Assembly (NCBI RefSeq): GCF_031551385.1 | Contig: NZ_JAVBNS010000101.1 | Span: 1 to 14,277, forward strand | Direction of reading: 5' to 3' | Length of the DNA: 14,277 bases | From: Anaerosporobacter sp031551385 | GTDB lineage: Bacteria; Bacillota; Clostridia; Lachnospirales; Lachnospiraceae | Shown here: one piece after another, positions 1-5,602 of the stretch | How positions within the stretch are numbered: position 1 is the stretch's first letter | Layout: each line of letters starts with the position of its first letter | Program-made: the position numbers and the translations under genes | Notes under the pieces: model-generated | Databases searched by the model: none | Seen by the model: the letters and a program-made list of their open reading frames with translations, nothing else | What the model was told of the DNA's origin: nothing

Positions 1-497
1 CTCTGTTCGTCTGGCAATCTACCATTAAAATTCTGTATTTTAGGTTTCTCAATCTGCCTTGCATACAAATTACTATCCAATTGAAATTCAAGCACGTCAT
101 GAGACCAGCCATTTTGAATCGTCTTCTCAGTATACCAAATATATTGTTGTTTATTTTCCGTCTTACTCATCAATGCCTTATGGTGATACCAAGTAATTCC
201 AGCTAAATTATATTCATCAATTTCATCTTCATTAAAAATCGAAGCAAATTTCTTCATATCCCTCAGATTTCTCTCTGAATATCCTTTTGAATCTGGAAAT
301 TCACTTTTTATATCTCTTGATAAATTCACAAGAAATCCTTTCCCCCAAGAACTGTTGCTATTTATGTAATTACCAATCTTCCAGTTTCTGTGCATTAAAG
401 ATAGGTTTGCACTTAACATCACCTGATATTGAGATGTTTTTATGCAGTTTATGATTTCATTTAGAATGTTTAAATAATCGTCGTTATTAATCAGCAT
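1..497 (-). CDS. DUF1016 N-terminal domain protein (YhcG-like PD-(D/E)XK nuclease family), partial
   Basis: This is a leftward gene cut by the window edge: the first 165 codons are visible and the C-terminal part is missing. The ATG at 497 follows an AAGGGAAGGG-type RBS. The protein begins MLINNDDYLNILNEIINC and contains the hallmarks I know from DUF1016 N-terminal domains: HRNWKIGNYI, then a W-G-fLvnLSrDIksEFPdSKGYSeRNLrdMkkFA block, then a TWYHHkaLM segment. In known family members a predicted PD-(D/E)XK nuclease domain follows further downstream, and that part is off the edge, so catalytic residues cannot be checked. DUF1016/YhcG genes are often found in mobile or restriction-modification neighbourhoods. 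The family call is firm; the biological role is not known. Confidence 0.82.
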   Translation of the reverse strand, partial: MLINNDDYLNILNEIINCIKTSQYQVMLSANLSLMHRNWKIGNYINSNSSWGKGFLVNLSRDIKSEFPDSKGYSERNLRDMKKFASIFNEDEIDEYNLAGITWYHHKALMSKTENKQQYIWYTEKTIQNGWSHDVLEFQLDSNLYARQIEKPKIQNFNGRLPDEQ

Positions 498-646
498 TCT
501 ACCCTTCCCTTTCTAAATTCGGCACAATCATATGCCGTTTTGTCGACCAAATATATTATAACTACCCGAATCATTTATTGATAAGTACATCTCTATTCGC
601 CTTTCGTATTGAAATAGTCCAAAACCTTTCCCTCTTAAATTTGAAG

Positions 647-1198
647 TTAACAAGCAAAATCATCTTTAATTAATCCGTAAATATTATAATCGCAGTAACG
701 TGACCCGAATTTCCCAGGTCTTATGCTACCTTCGTGAATAAATCCGCATTTCTTTAGTACGCTGTTTGAGCCTATATTATTCACATCAACGGTAGTTTCC
801 AATCTATCAAGAGATGTTTCAGTAAAAACGAATCTTACAACACAATTTAGTGCTTCGGAACATATGCCTTTATTCCAATGTTTCGGATTGATACGATATC
901 CGATTTTTCCAAGTCTATCATTTTCCACATCAAAAACCTCTATAATGTCAATGACTTTATTTTCATACTCGATTCCCCAAATAAAATCGTGAGAAGGCTT
1001 TCGCTTTACGTTTGGACGAGAATCAACAAAAAGTAGTTCCGGATTTTTTTCTCCTTTACTTGCAGCTCTGCTCCAATATTTATATACTATGTCAAGCCCC
1101 AGCCATTCTCTCAAATCATCAGCATCACTCAATGTTAATTTGCGCAAAATTAGTCGTTCTGTTTTCAAAACAGGTATCCACAAGCACTCCTTTAACAT
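647..1198 (-). CDS. GNAT-family N-acetyltransferase, RimJ/RimL type
   Basis: A protein of about 183 aa that transfers an acetyl group from acetyl-CoA to an unknown amine, probably in the cytosol. The N-terminal LKTERLILRKLTLSDADDL is the standard opening of RimJ/RimL-like acetyltransferases. The acetyl-CoA region is seen as GYRINPKHWNKGICSEAL, followed by NNIGSNSVLKKCGFIHEG, the usual late motif of this group. The frame stays open up to 1294, but I place the start at the ATG at 1198. A GGAGG lies upstream (about 13 nt spacing, rather long), the family N-terminus begins just after it, and the extra 32 residues would overlap the end of the preceding remnant (stop at 1227). It sits in a leftward row of small detoxification-type genes. 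The substrate cannot be told: ribosomal protein, antibiotic and small-molecule acylation are all possible. Confidence 0.85.
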   Translation of the reverse strand: MLKECLWIPVLKTERLILRKLTLSDADDLREWLGLDIVYKYWSRAASKGEKNPELLFVDSRPNVKRKPSHDFIWGIEYENKVIDIIEVFDVENDRLGKIGYRINPKHWNKGICSEALNCVVRFVFTETSLDRLETTVDVNNIGSNSVLKKCGFIHEGSIRPGKFGSRYCDYNIYGLIKDDFAC

Positions 1199-1226
1199 AG
1201 CTTTTTTTACACCTCCAAATTTAAAT

Positions 1227-1520
1227 CTATCGTTTACATGTGATTCTATAATAGTCTTGATACCCTCTGTATTTATCAATAAACTCCCACCCACTACTAT
1301 TTAACGCCTTTCGTCGCTCTGTTGCAGCAGAAACAGCCTTCGTCACAATATCCTCATTGCCAAAAAACTCATAAAAGTTGTCCTTTGCAAACTCAAATAT
1401 TTCAGACAAATAGTAGGACTTTTCACTAACATCTTTTCCCTTGACTCTACATAAAAATCAAGTTAGCATAAATACTATTTTCCGGATTAGCATCTTTTAT
1501 ATATTCTGTTCCATAAAGAA
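1227..1520 (-). pseudogene. Frameshifted remnant of an unrecognised gene
   Basis: The downstream half (about 1227 to 1455) reads as an open frame containing VKGKDVSEKSYYLSEIF, then a F-A-K-D-N-F-Y-E-F-F stretch and ATERRKALNSSGWEFIDKY, ending CKR. It has no good ATG: the only candidate starts are TTG or GTG codons without an RBS. In a different frame just upstream (about 1452 to 1520) a protein-like segment, YIKDANPENSIYANLIF, runs into a stop exactly where the other frame opens. Joining the two with one indel near the T-run at about 1452-1456 gives a continuous, protein-like sequence. I read this as a gene piece broken by a frameshift, whose upstream end was replaced by the 3' end of the cysteine-cluster gene. 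The parent family is not recognised. The alternative is that the downstream half is a genuine small protein with a weak start. Confidence 0.4.
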
Positions 1521-2009
1521 TTCATCTTGTACCTTTAACATAGTTAGAATCTCTTTAACATTTTCAGGTTTTATAGCAGGAAGTTCAATTAATTCTCTAC
1601 CACAACGAAAGACTTTTTTACCATCTGGATATGTGTATGTATAACCTTGTAGCTTGCCTTTACACCTTCCACAACCATAACAACCTGTATATCTACCATC
1701 AAACGCTTCGATCACTCTCCTTATTCCTTGTTTGAAAATATCAGAATAGTCTACTGTCGCAAAAAAGGTCATTACTAGTTGTGATTTTCCAGCTTCTATA
1801 TTAGGTCTTATTTTTAGGAGCGTTCTGTTTACCTTGCTTTTGGTAAATGTAAGCGCATCGGATACACCACTTGCAGTTTTTATAGCTTTTGGTGTATAAC
1901 CCAATTCAATGGCGTATTCTGCTATTTCCGCATAGATTTTTCTGTCATTGTCAGAAATTATTGAAAGACATTTATTCAATAATACTTTTCTCTTTTCCGC
2001 ATTGTTCAT
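1497..2009 (-). CDS. Protein of unknown function with a conserved-looking cysteine cluster
   Basis: A 170-aa protein. I chose the ATG at 2009 over the in-frame ATG at 2039 because GGAGG sits 8 nt before it. The first half is helical, with a segment ISDNDRKIYAEIAEYAIELG followed by a YTPKAIKTAS stretch that could be a small helix-turn-helix-like unit. The middle, FATVDYSDIFKQGIRRVIEAF, looks amphipathic. The C-terminal third has a tight cysteine group, GCYGCGRCKGK, then a YTYPDGKKVFRCG segment and a hydrophobic ELIELPAI stretch. Four cysteines in C-x2-C-x2-C plus a later C would suit a zinc-ribbon-like metal site, but this is inference. I do not recognise the family with certainty and assign no function. 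It lies between two broken genes in the leftward row, downstream of the decayed aminoglycoside nucleotidyltransferase. Confidence 0.7.
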   Translation of the reverse strand: MNNAEKRKVLLNKCLSIISDNDRKIYAEIAEYAIELGYTPKAIKTASGVSDALTFTKSKVNRTLLKIRPNIEAGKSQLVMTFFATVDYSDIFKQGIRRVIEAFDGRYTGCYGCGRCKGKLQGYTYTYPDGKKVFRCGRELIELPAIKPENVKEILTMLKVQDEFFMEQNI

Positions 2010-2096
2010 CTGCACATCCTCCATATTTCTTATTTCCATCTTTCATAATAGCAACTTCATCTGAACATCTTGAAATAGCTTCCATCTGTCTTCCTC

Positions 2097-2469
2097 TTAA
2101 ATTACAATTTTATTATTTGTTTGATACCAATTTAGATGTACTATTGAAAAATGTAGCTCGAAAGGCGTTGGATATACAAATGGATTACATACAGATTCTT
2201 TCACTATACTTAACTCGATTCCTTTTGCTGGTGCGTTCTTATTTAGTTCAACAACCATATCCATATATCGTGACTTGCTCCATATATTGTGACTTGCATT
2301 TGTTTGAAATATCATTTTTAACAACGATAATTAAATCAATATCACTCTTTTTAGGATTAAATCACCCCATAACGGCAGAGCCATGAAGATATATACCTAC
2401 AAGATTGTTTTCTAATATATTTCTACTTTGCATTACAAAGTTATCAAGTAATTCGTTGTATTTATGCAT
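2097..2469 (-). pseudogene. Broken aminoglycoside nucleotidyltransferase (AadA/ANT-like)
   Basis: Read from the ATG at 2469 (AGAAGGTG RBS upstream) this encodes KYNELLDNFVMQSRNIL, then GIYLHGSAVMG, a TGA stop, FNPKKSDIDLIIVVKNDIS and, after a frame change, MDMVVELNKNAPAKGIELS and PTPFELHFSIVHLNWYQTN. HGSA-x(n)-SDIDL is the nucleotidyltransferase metal-binding motif, and the whole matches the N-terminal part of AadA-type enzymes, which adenylylate streptomycin/spectinomycin-class drugs. Three lesions are seen: an in-frame TGA at codon 36 (2362-2364), a 19-bp tandem duplication at 2260-2297 that shifts the frame by +1, and loss of everything after about residue 124, where the family is about 260 aa. 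It therefore cannot make a working enzyme. A 75-codon open stretch starting inside it (ATG at about 2324) is only the out-of-frame continuation. Confidence 0.88.
2260..2297 (-). repeat. 19-bp tandem duplication causing a frameshift
   Basis: Two adjacent 19-nt copies, 2260-2278 and 2279-2297, differ at a single position (c versus t). Because 19 is not a multiple of three, the second copy shifts the reading frame of the nucleotidyltransferase gene. Deleting one copy in silico restores a continuous reading from KNDIS through QYMDMVVELNKN, which matches the expected family sequence. Confidence 0.9.
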
Positions 2470-2504
2470 ATTAAATGTCACCTTCTCAAGTTTATTTTTC
2501 TCTA

Positions 2505-2891
2505 TTAAATTGCAATCCACCAACACACTCCGTATTTATCAATAACAGTCGCACAACATTTGCTCCACGGAACTTCACAAAGAGGATTAATAATAACACC
2601 GCCATCACTCAAAATATTAAAGGCATTGCCAACCGCTTCTTCGCTTCCCATCTCAAAAACATTAAAAGTCATTGTTTCCCATTTCATTTTATGAACTATG
2701 TTTATATCACAAGGATTTGCAGCTTCACTTAATGCTAAAAAACCTTCCCCATTTACAGATAATTCACAGTGCTCATACGCAGTTTTGTTATCGTTTTTCA
2801 CTTCAAATGTAATTTCTGCGCCAAAGGCTTTACAATACATTTCTGCCGCTTCAAAACTATTTTTCACATAAACCTGAGTATAATTTTTCAT
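2505..2891 (-). CDS. VOC/PhnB-like glyoxalase-superfamily protein
   Basis: A 128-aa protein from the ATG at 2891, preceded by GGAGG with 5 nt spacing. The open frame extends to 2954, but that part has no RBS and overlaps the upstream ORF. MKNYTQVYVKNSFEAAEMYC followed by KAFGAEITFEV is the typical first beta-alpha-beta unit of PhnB-like members of the vicinal oxygen chelate fold. The ending, VIDKYGVCWWIAI, matches the usual 'DkfGv.W.i' C-terminus, and the NILSDGGVIINPLCEVPWS segment fits the second half of the fold. Members of this group include bleomycin- and fosfomycin-type resistance proteins, dioxygenases and many uncharacterised single-domain proteins, usually acting as dimers. The ligand cannot be predicted, and clear metal-binding residues are not obvious. 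It belongs to the leftward row with the PaiA-like gene. Confidence 0.82.
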   Translation of the reverse strand: MKNYTQVYVKNSFEAAEMYCKAFGAEITFEVKNDNKTAYEHCELSVNGEGFLALSEAANPCDINIVHKMKWETMTFNVFEMGSEEAVGNAFNILSDGGVIINPLCEVPWSKCCATVIDKYGVCWWIAI

Positions 2892-3084
2892 ATTTTCCTC
2901 CAGTCCCCAATATAGGTAATCTCCGAAACTTTTCCAATCGCTTTGCCTGTTCAAACGCCTTCTGTAAAAATTCTTCCGCAGACAGATTCATATAATCCCA
3001 GTTCATAGGTTCTAATGCAATAGCACCATTTATAACTACCAAACGTTGCCATTCTCTCTTTATTAACCTCATTAAATCTTTCAT
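2857..3084 (-). CDS. Small protein of unknown function, possibly frameshifted at its 3' end
   Basis: A 75-codon ORF with a good RBS (AGGAG, 6 nt) before the ATG at 3084, placed 14 bp after the stop of the PaiA-like gene. The first ~50 residues look natural, with IKREWQRLVVINGAIALEP, NWDYMNLSAEEFLQKAFEQA. The end of this frame (KRLEKFRRLPILGTGG...) overlaps the VOC gene by 35 bp and looks less protein-like than the same DNA in the other frame, which reads QSDWKSFGDYLYWGLEEN and continues without a stop straight into the VOC protein. One explanation is a +1/-1 slip near 2945, with the original gene ending in or fused to the VOC frame. The other is a true 75-aa protein with a long overlap. I do not recognise the family. 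Confidence 0.5.
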   Translation of the reverse strand: MKDLMRLIKREWQRLVVINGAIALEPMNWDYMNLSAEEFLQKAFEQAKRLEKFRRLPILGTGGKYEKLYSGLCEK

Positions 3085-3098
3085 ACTTATCTCCTATT

Positions 3099-3617
3099 TC
3101 ATATAACGCAACGTCGCATAATATAATCTACCTGCTTTTCATCCCCCAAGAAAAATGAATGCTCTCCTGCTTTTTGAAAGTCATGTTTTTTATAAAACCG
3201 AATTGCCTTTTCGTTTTGATCCCACACGCCAAGCCAAATATATTCTTTCTTTTTCTCCTTCGCTACCTCGATTGCTTTATTCATTAGATGCTTGCCTAGG
3301 CCTTTGCCTTGAAATTCTTCTGCTACATATATTCTTTCAATTTCCAATGACTTCTCATCATTAATATCAGTTTGTGCTGGTGCTACATTTAGTTTTACAT
3401 AACCAGACAACTCATCATCAGTATATAGAAAATAAAAATACACATTTTCACTTAATAAATCTGCACGTAATTTTTCTATATTAAGATTATTATCCAGATA
3501 GAATTGCATATTCTCTGGCGTATTCTTGCTCCCATATGTTTCAATAAATGTTTTACATGAAAACTCATGAAGTGTACCAATTTCATTCTCTGTACATTGT
3601 TTCATTAATACTTCCAT
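3099..3617 (-). CDS. paiA: PaiA-like GNAT spermine/spermidine N-acetyltransferase
   Basis: A 172-aa GNAT protein. In Bacillus subtilis, PaiA acetylates spermidine and spermine with acetyl-CoA. This protein is similar over its whole length from memory of that sequence: an SPENMQFYLD-like segment (here TPENMQFYLDNNLNIEKL), a KSLEIERIYVAEEFQGKGLG acetyl-CoA loop, KKKEYIWLGVWDQNEKAIRF, YKKHDFQKAGEHSFFLGDE and a final Q-x-D-x-I-M. The open frame extends to 3707, but the ATG at 3617 has GGAGAA just upstream, and the extra 30 residues would run through the palindrome and promoter region. It is the first gene of the leftward row. A candidate promoter lies about 70 bp upstream. No PaiB gene is next to it, unlike in B. 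subtilis. The physiological substrate is inferred. Confidence 0.85.
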   Translation of the reverse strand: MEVLMKQCTENEIGTLHEFSCKTFIETYGSKNTPENMQFYLDNNLNIEKLRADLLSENVYFYFLYTDDELSGYVKLNVAPAQTDINDEKSLEIERIYVAEEFQGKGLGKHLMNKAIEVAKEKKKEYIWLGVWDQNEKAIRFYKKHDFQKAGEHSFFLGDEKQVDYIMRRCVI

Positions 3618-3685
3618 TTCTTCTCCTTTATCAATTCCGTTTTTCCTAGGGCTTGTCTGAAAAATGCCCTTGTTCTCATTCATTA

Positions 3686-3691
3686 AGTATA
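3686..3691 (-). promoter_or_regulatory. Extended -10 element of a candidate leftward promoter
   Basis: On the minus strand TGGTATACT fits an extended -10 (TGnTATAAT-like). Transcription would start near 3679, about 60 nt before the PaiA-like start at 3617. No good -35 is visible. It is the mirror image of the rightward candidate in the same palindrome. Confidence 0.4.
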
Positions 3692-3714
3692 CCACATTTT
3701 CCTCCAAAATGTGG

Positions 3715-3720
3715 TATACT
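3715..3720 (+). promoter_or_regulatory. Extended -10 element of a candidate rightward promoter
   Basis: TGGTATACT in the right arm of the palindrome is an extended -10. The start site would be near 3727, giving a leader of about 95 nt before the epimerase ATG at 3823. The -35 region (in the left arm) is poor. Confidence 0.4.
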
Positions 3721-3822
3721 TAATAGGACGATGACGCATTAATTTGAACAATTACGAACTCGTTCTAGCAAATTAACAAACATGATTTGTATAAACAACC
3801 AAAGGAGGCTTGTGTTACTACT

Positions 3823-4725
3823 ATGAGAAAGATACTTATTACAGGCGGTACAATATTTGTCAGTAAATATGTGGCTGAATACTATGTAAAAAATGGTGAT
3901 GAAGTCTATGTATTAAATCGGAATCATCACGAACAACCAGAAGGAATAATCCTAATAGAAGCCGACAGAAAACATCTGGGCGATGTATTAAAAGCATATT
4001 CTTTTGATGTTATCTTAGATGTTACTGCATATACGAAAGAAGATATTACTTGTTTATTAGATGGACTTGGAGAGTTTAAAGAATATGTTTTAATAAGTTC
4101 TAGTGCAGTTTATCCCGAAACATTACCACAACCATTTATAGAGGAACAACCTCTGGGGAAGAATAAAAATTGGGGCGCATATGGTACAAACAAAATCGAG
4201 GCAGAAAGTGAATTACTATCAAGAGTACCACATGCATATATCCTACGCCCTCCCTATTTATACGGGGAAATGAATAATGTTTATAGAGAAGCATTTGTTT
4301 TTGAATGTGCTCTTAAAAACCGCAAGTTTTATGTACCTCAAAAAGGTGAAATGAAACTTCACTTCTTTCATGTAAATGACTTGTGTAAAGTGATAGATGC
4401 GTTATTGGACAAAAAACCAGAACAGAACATATACAATGTAGGAAATAATGAAATGGTTTCCATTGCACAATGGGTCAAACTTTGTTATAAAGTAGCAGGA
4501 AAAGAACCTGAACTCGTATATATAGATAACGAAATGGATCAGAGAACGTATTTTTGCTTCTACGATTATGAGTACCAACTAGATGTTTCAAAGCAACTGC
4601 AATTAATTCCTACTACAATGGCATTAGAAAATGGCTTAAAACATGCTTTTGAATGGTATAAAAAGCATGCAGACGAACTGAATCGAAAGGATTATATTGA
4701 ATTTATTGACAATCATTTAGTTTGA
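3823..4725 (+). CDS. NAD(P)-dependent epimerase/dehydratase (extended SDR family)
   Basis: A 300-aa protein starting at the ATG at 3823. AGGAGG at 3803-3808 precedes it with a long 14-nt spacer; the open frame from a TTG at 3787 would include the RBS itself. The N-terminal Rossmann motif is MRKILITGGTIFVS, a TGGTxFVS variant in which the third glycine of TGxxGxxG is replaced by serine, a form I know from a clostridial subgroup of this family. The catalytic set is visible: S93-S94 in VLISSSAVYP and Y120-x3-K124 in AYGTNKIEAE. Further markers are the ILRPPYLYG substrate-side motif and FHVNDLCKVIDALL, NIYNVGNNE. Such enzymes act on nucleotide-sugars or related substrates, but the substrate cannot be told here. 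It is the only intact rightward gene and stands alone, so a link with its neighbours is not evident. Confidence 0.85.
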   Translation: MRKILITGGTIFVSKYVAEYYVKNGDEVYVLNRNHHEQPEGIILIEADRKHLGDVLKAYSFDVILDVTAYTKEDITCLLDGLGEFKEYVLISSSAVYPETLPQPFIEEQPLGKNKNWGAYGTNKIEAESELLSRVPHAYILRPPYLYGEMNNVYREAFVFECALKNRKFYVPQKGEMKLHFFHVNDLCKVIDALLDKKPEQNIYNVGNNEMVSIAQWVKLCYKVAGKEPELVYIDNEMDQRTYFCFYDYEYQLDVSKQLQLIPTTMALENGLKHAFEWYKKHADELNRKDYIEFIDNHLV

Positions 4726-4823
4726 CATTTCAAGTAAAATCCAAACCCGATGCATTTTACAACCAAGCTTATGAAACTACATAACTGCGAACTAATACAC
4801 TTAAACAATTTTATCAAGTTCTG

Positions 4824-4852
4824 CTGAGTTTCAGAACAGTTCCTGTTATACT
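4824..4852 (+). promoter_or_regulatory. Candidate sigma-A-type promoter
   Basis: TATACT (4847-4852) with CTGAGT (4824-4829) at 17 bp spacing. The predicted start near 4859 is just upstream of an AGGCGG RBS and the ATG at 4879 of the repressor remnant. The -35 is weak; an adjacent GTTCTG/CAGAAC inverted repeat overlaps it. Confidence 0.4.
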
Positions 4853-4878
4853 AAAGCTAAAAATATAGGCGGTTTTTT

Positions 4879-5025
4879 ATGACAACATGTAAGAGAATTC
4901 ATTTTCTCCATATCTTTCAATATATGACACCCAAAGAACTCGGAATTGCTATGAGATTTGATTCTGGAGGTGCCTACATCATCGTTTCACCGTATGAATC
5001 CGACAGTAGAAAAAACATCAGGTAA
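4879..5025 (+). pseudogene. Remnant of an XRE-family helix-turn-helix regulator
   Basis: A 48-codon ORF with promoter and AGGCGG RBS. Residues FQYMTPKELGIAMRFD align closely with the recognition part of clostridial XRE repressors, typically FRxMTQKELGxAxGFD. They are followed after a degraded segment by a PYES...SR piece that corresponds to the usual RIAQYESGTRTPK. The line-up is by eye from known members. The protein stops right after this point, where real members continue for 50 to 200 residues, and the middle 'EKTADVR' segment is altered, so I call it a pseudogene. It could be the last trace of a mobile element regulator that once stood here. Confidence 0.6.
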
Positions 5026-5064
5026 CTGTAGCTATCCTTTGAGGGATATCTTAATGTCACCTGA
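5010..5064 (-). terminator. Imperfect hairpin with T-run, possible second leftward terminator
   Basis: On the minus strand an outer stem TCAGGT...ACCTGA (5059-5064 with 5018-5023) and an inner TATCC...GGATA stem enclose a short loop. They are followed by TGTTTTTTCT. Internal mismatches make the stem imperfect. It lies 30 bp beyond the stronger terminator of the six-gene operon. Confidence 0.4.
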
Positions 5065-5094
5065 AATATTTGACATAAGCAATCCCTTCTAAGC

Positions 5095-5140
5095 AAAAAT
5101 AGGAACCACAAATAGAGAATATCTTCTATCTTGGTTCCTA
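5095..5140 (-). terminator. Intrinsic terminator of the six-gene operon
   Basis: On the minus strand TAGGAACCA pairs with TGGTTCCTA (5132-5140 with 5100-5108), with an inner ATAGA/TCTAT stem and an ATATTC-type loop, followed directly by TTTTT (5095-5099). It lies about 65 bp after the stop of the last gene and marks the end of the leftward operon. Confidence 0.72.
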
Positions 5141-5206
5141 CCATAAATGCTATACTGTCTATACAAATAGACTAACCGTTTTAACAAATACCATATTCTA
5201 AAATAC

Positions 5207-5602
5207 TTAGAATATTACAATGTTCTTTTTTGAATCTATAGCTTTAATTAACTTATCTACTCTTTTGTTATTCTTAAGCATACCATTTACTTCCTCTGCT
5301 TGTTTCCCATGAAGTATTACTCCTGTACCAACAATCTTTCTTAATTCAGGTTTTTCTTTAATTGTACACATTAAATCTTCTTCTTCTTGTTTGGTAAGTT
5401 CTGAGAATAGATTTTCAGATGTACAAACCTCAAACACCTTATTTTCTACAAAAGTTTCAATATTAGTCAAAGAATTAATTACTTCATTTGATATATCTTT
5501 TATAGAGCATGACCAGTGTAGTTTTGCACACTCTGCATTTAACTTGAGTAACTGACAAAGTTGTTTTGCAATTTCTTCATTTTCAAGTAAATATATTTTC
5601 AT
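5207..5602 (-). CDS. Small protein of unknown function, last gene of the operon
   Basis: A 131-aa protein starting MKIYLLENEEIAKQLCQLLK, without signal peptide or membrane segment. It is mostly helical and rich in E and K, with a central acidic ELTKQEEEDLMC segment and a KIVGTGVILHGKQAEEVNGM stretch that may be the only strand-turn-helix unit. The ATG overlaps the stop of the nuclease-like gene by 4 bp (ATGA), and the GGAGG lies inside the end of that gene, so translation is very probably coupled. A small gene tied this tightly to a nuclease could be an immunity protein, an inhibitor or a complex subunit. This is inference from position only, and no family is recognised. The operon terminator follows about 65 bp further on. 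Confidence 0.8.
   Translation of the reverse strand: MKIYLLENEEIAKQLCQLLKLNAECAKLHWSCSIKDISNEVINSLTNIETFVENKVFEVCTSENLFSELTKQEEEDLMCTIKEKPELRKIVGTGVILHGKQAEEVNGMLKNNKRVDKLIKAIDSKKNIVIF

Larger units (their letters stand above)
3682..3724. repeat. Perfect 19-bp inverted repeat, 5-nt loop
   Basis: ATTAAGTATACCACATTTT (3682-3700) is mirrored exactly by AAAATGTGGTATACTTAAT (3706-3724) around CCTCC. It lies between the leftward PaiA-like gene and the rightward epimerase gene. It could be a dimeric-regulator operator, a hairpin in either transcript, or both. There is no U-tract directly after either arm, so a standard terminator is less likely. Confidence 0.9.
4726..5206. other. 480-bp stretch without an intact gene
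   Basis: This interval between the epimerase and the six-gene operon holds a weak 7-bp inverted repeat just after the epimerase stop (GTAAAAT 4734-4740 / ATTTTAC 4754-4760), a candidate promoter, a short XRE-repressor remnant, and two hairpins with T-runs on the minus strand. No tRNA, CRISPR or insertion sequence end is seen. It looks like a recombination scar between two blocks. Confidence 0.6.

Noticed and set aside
1889..2386. Rightward 165-codon open frame across 1889-2386
   Set aside because: It crosses the cysteine-cluster gene start and the broken nucleotidyltransferase, whose protein motifs are clear on the other strand.
1..3617. Integron cassette array
   Set aside because: The gene types would fit, but I see no integron integrase and no attC-like imperfect palindromes with conserved core sites between the genes.
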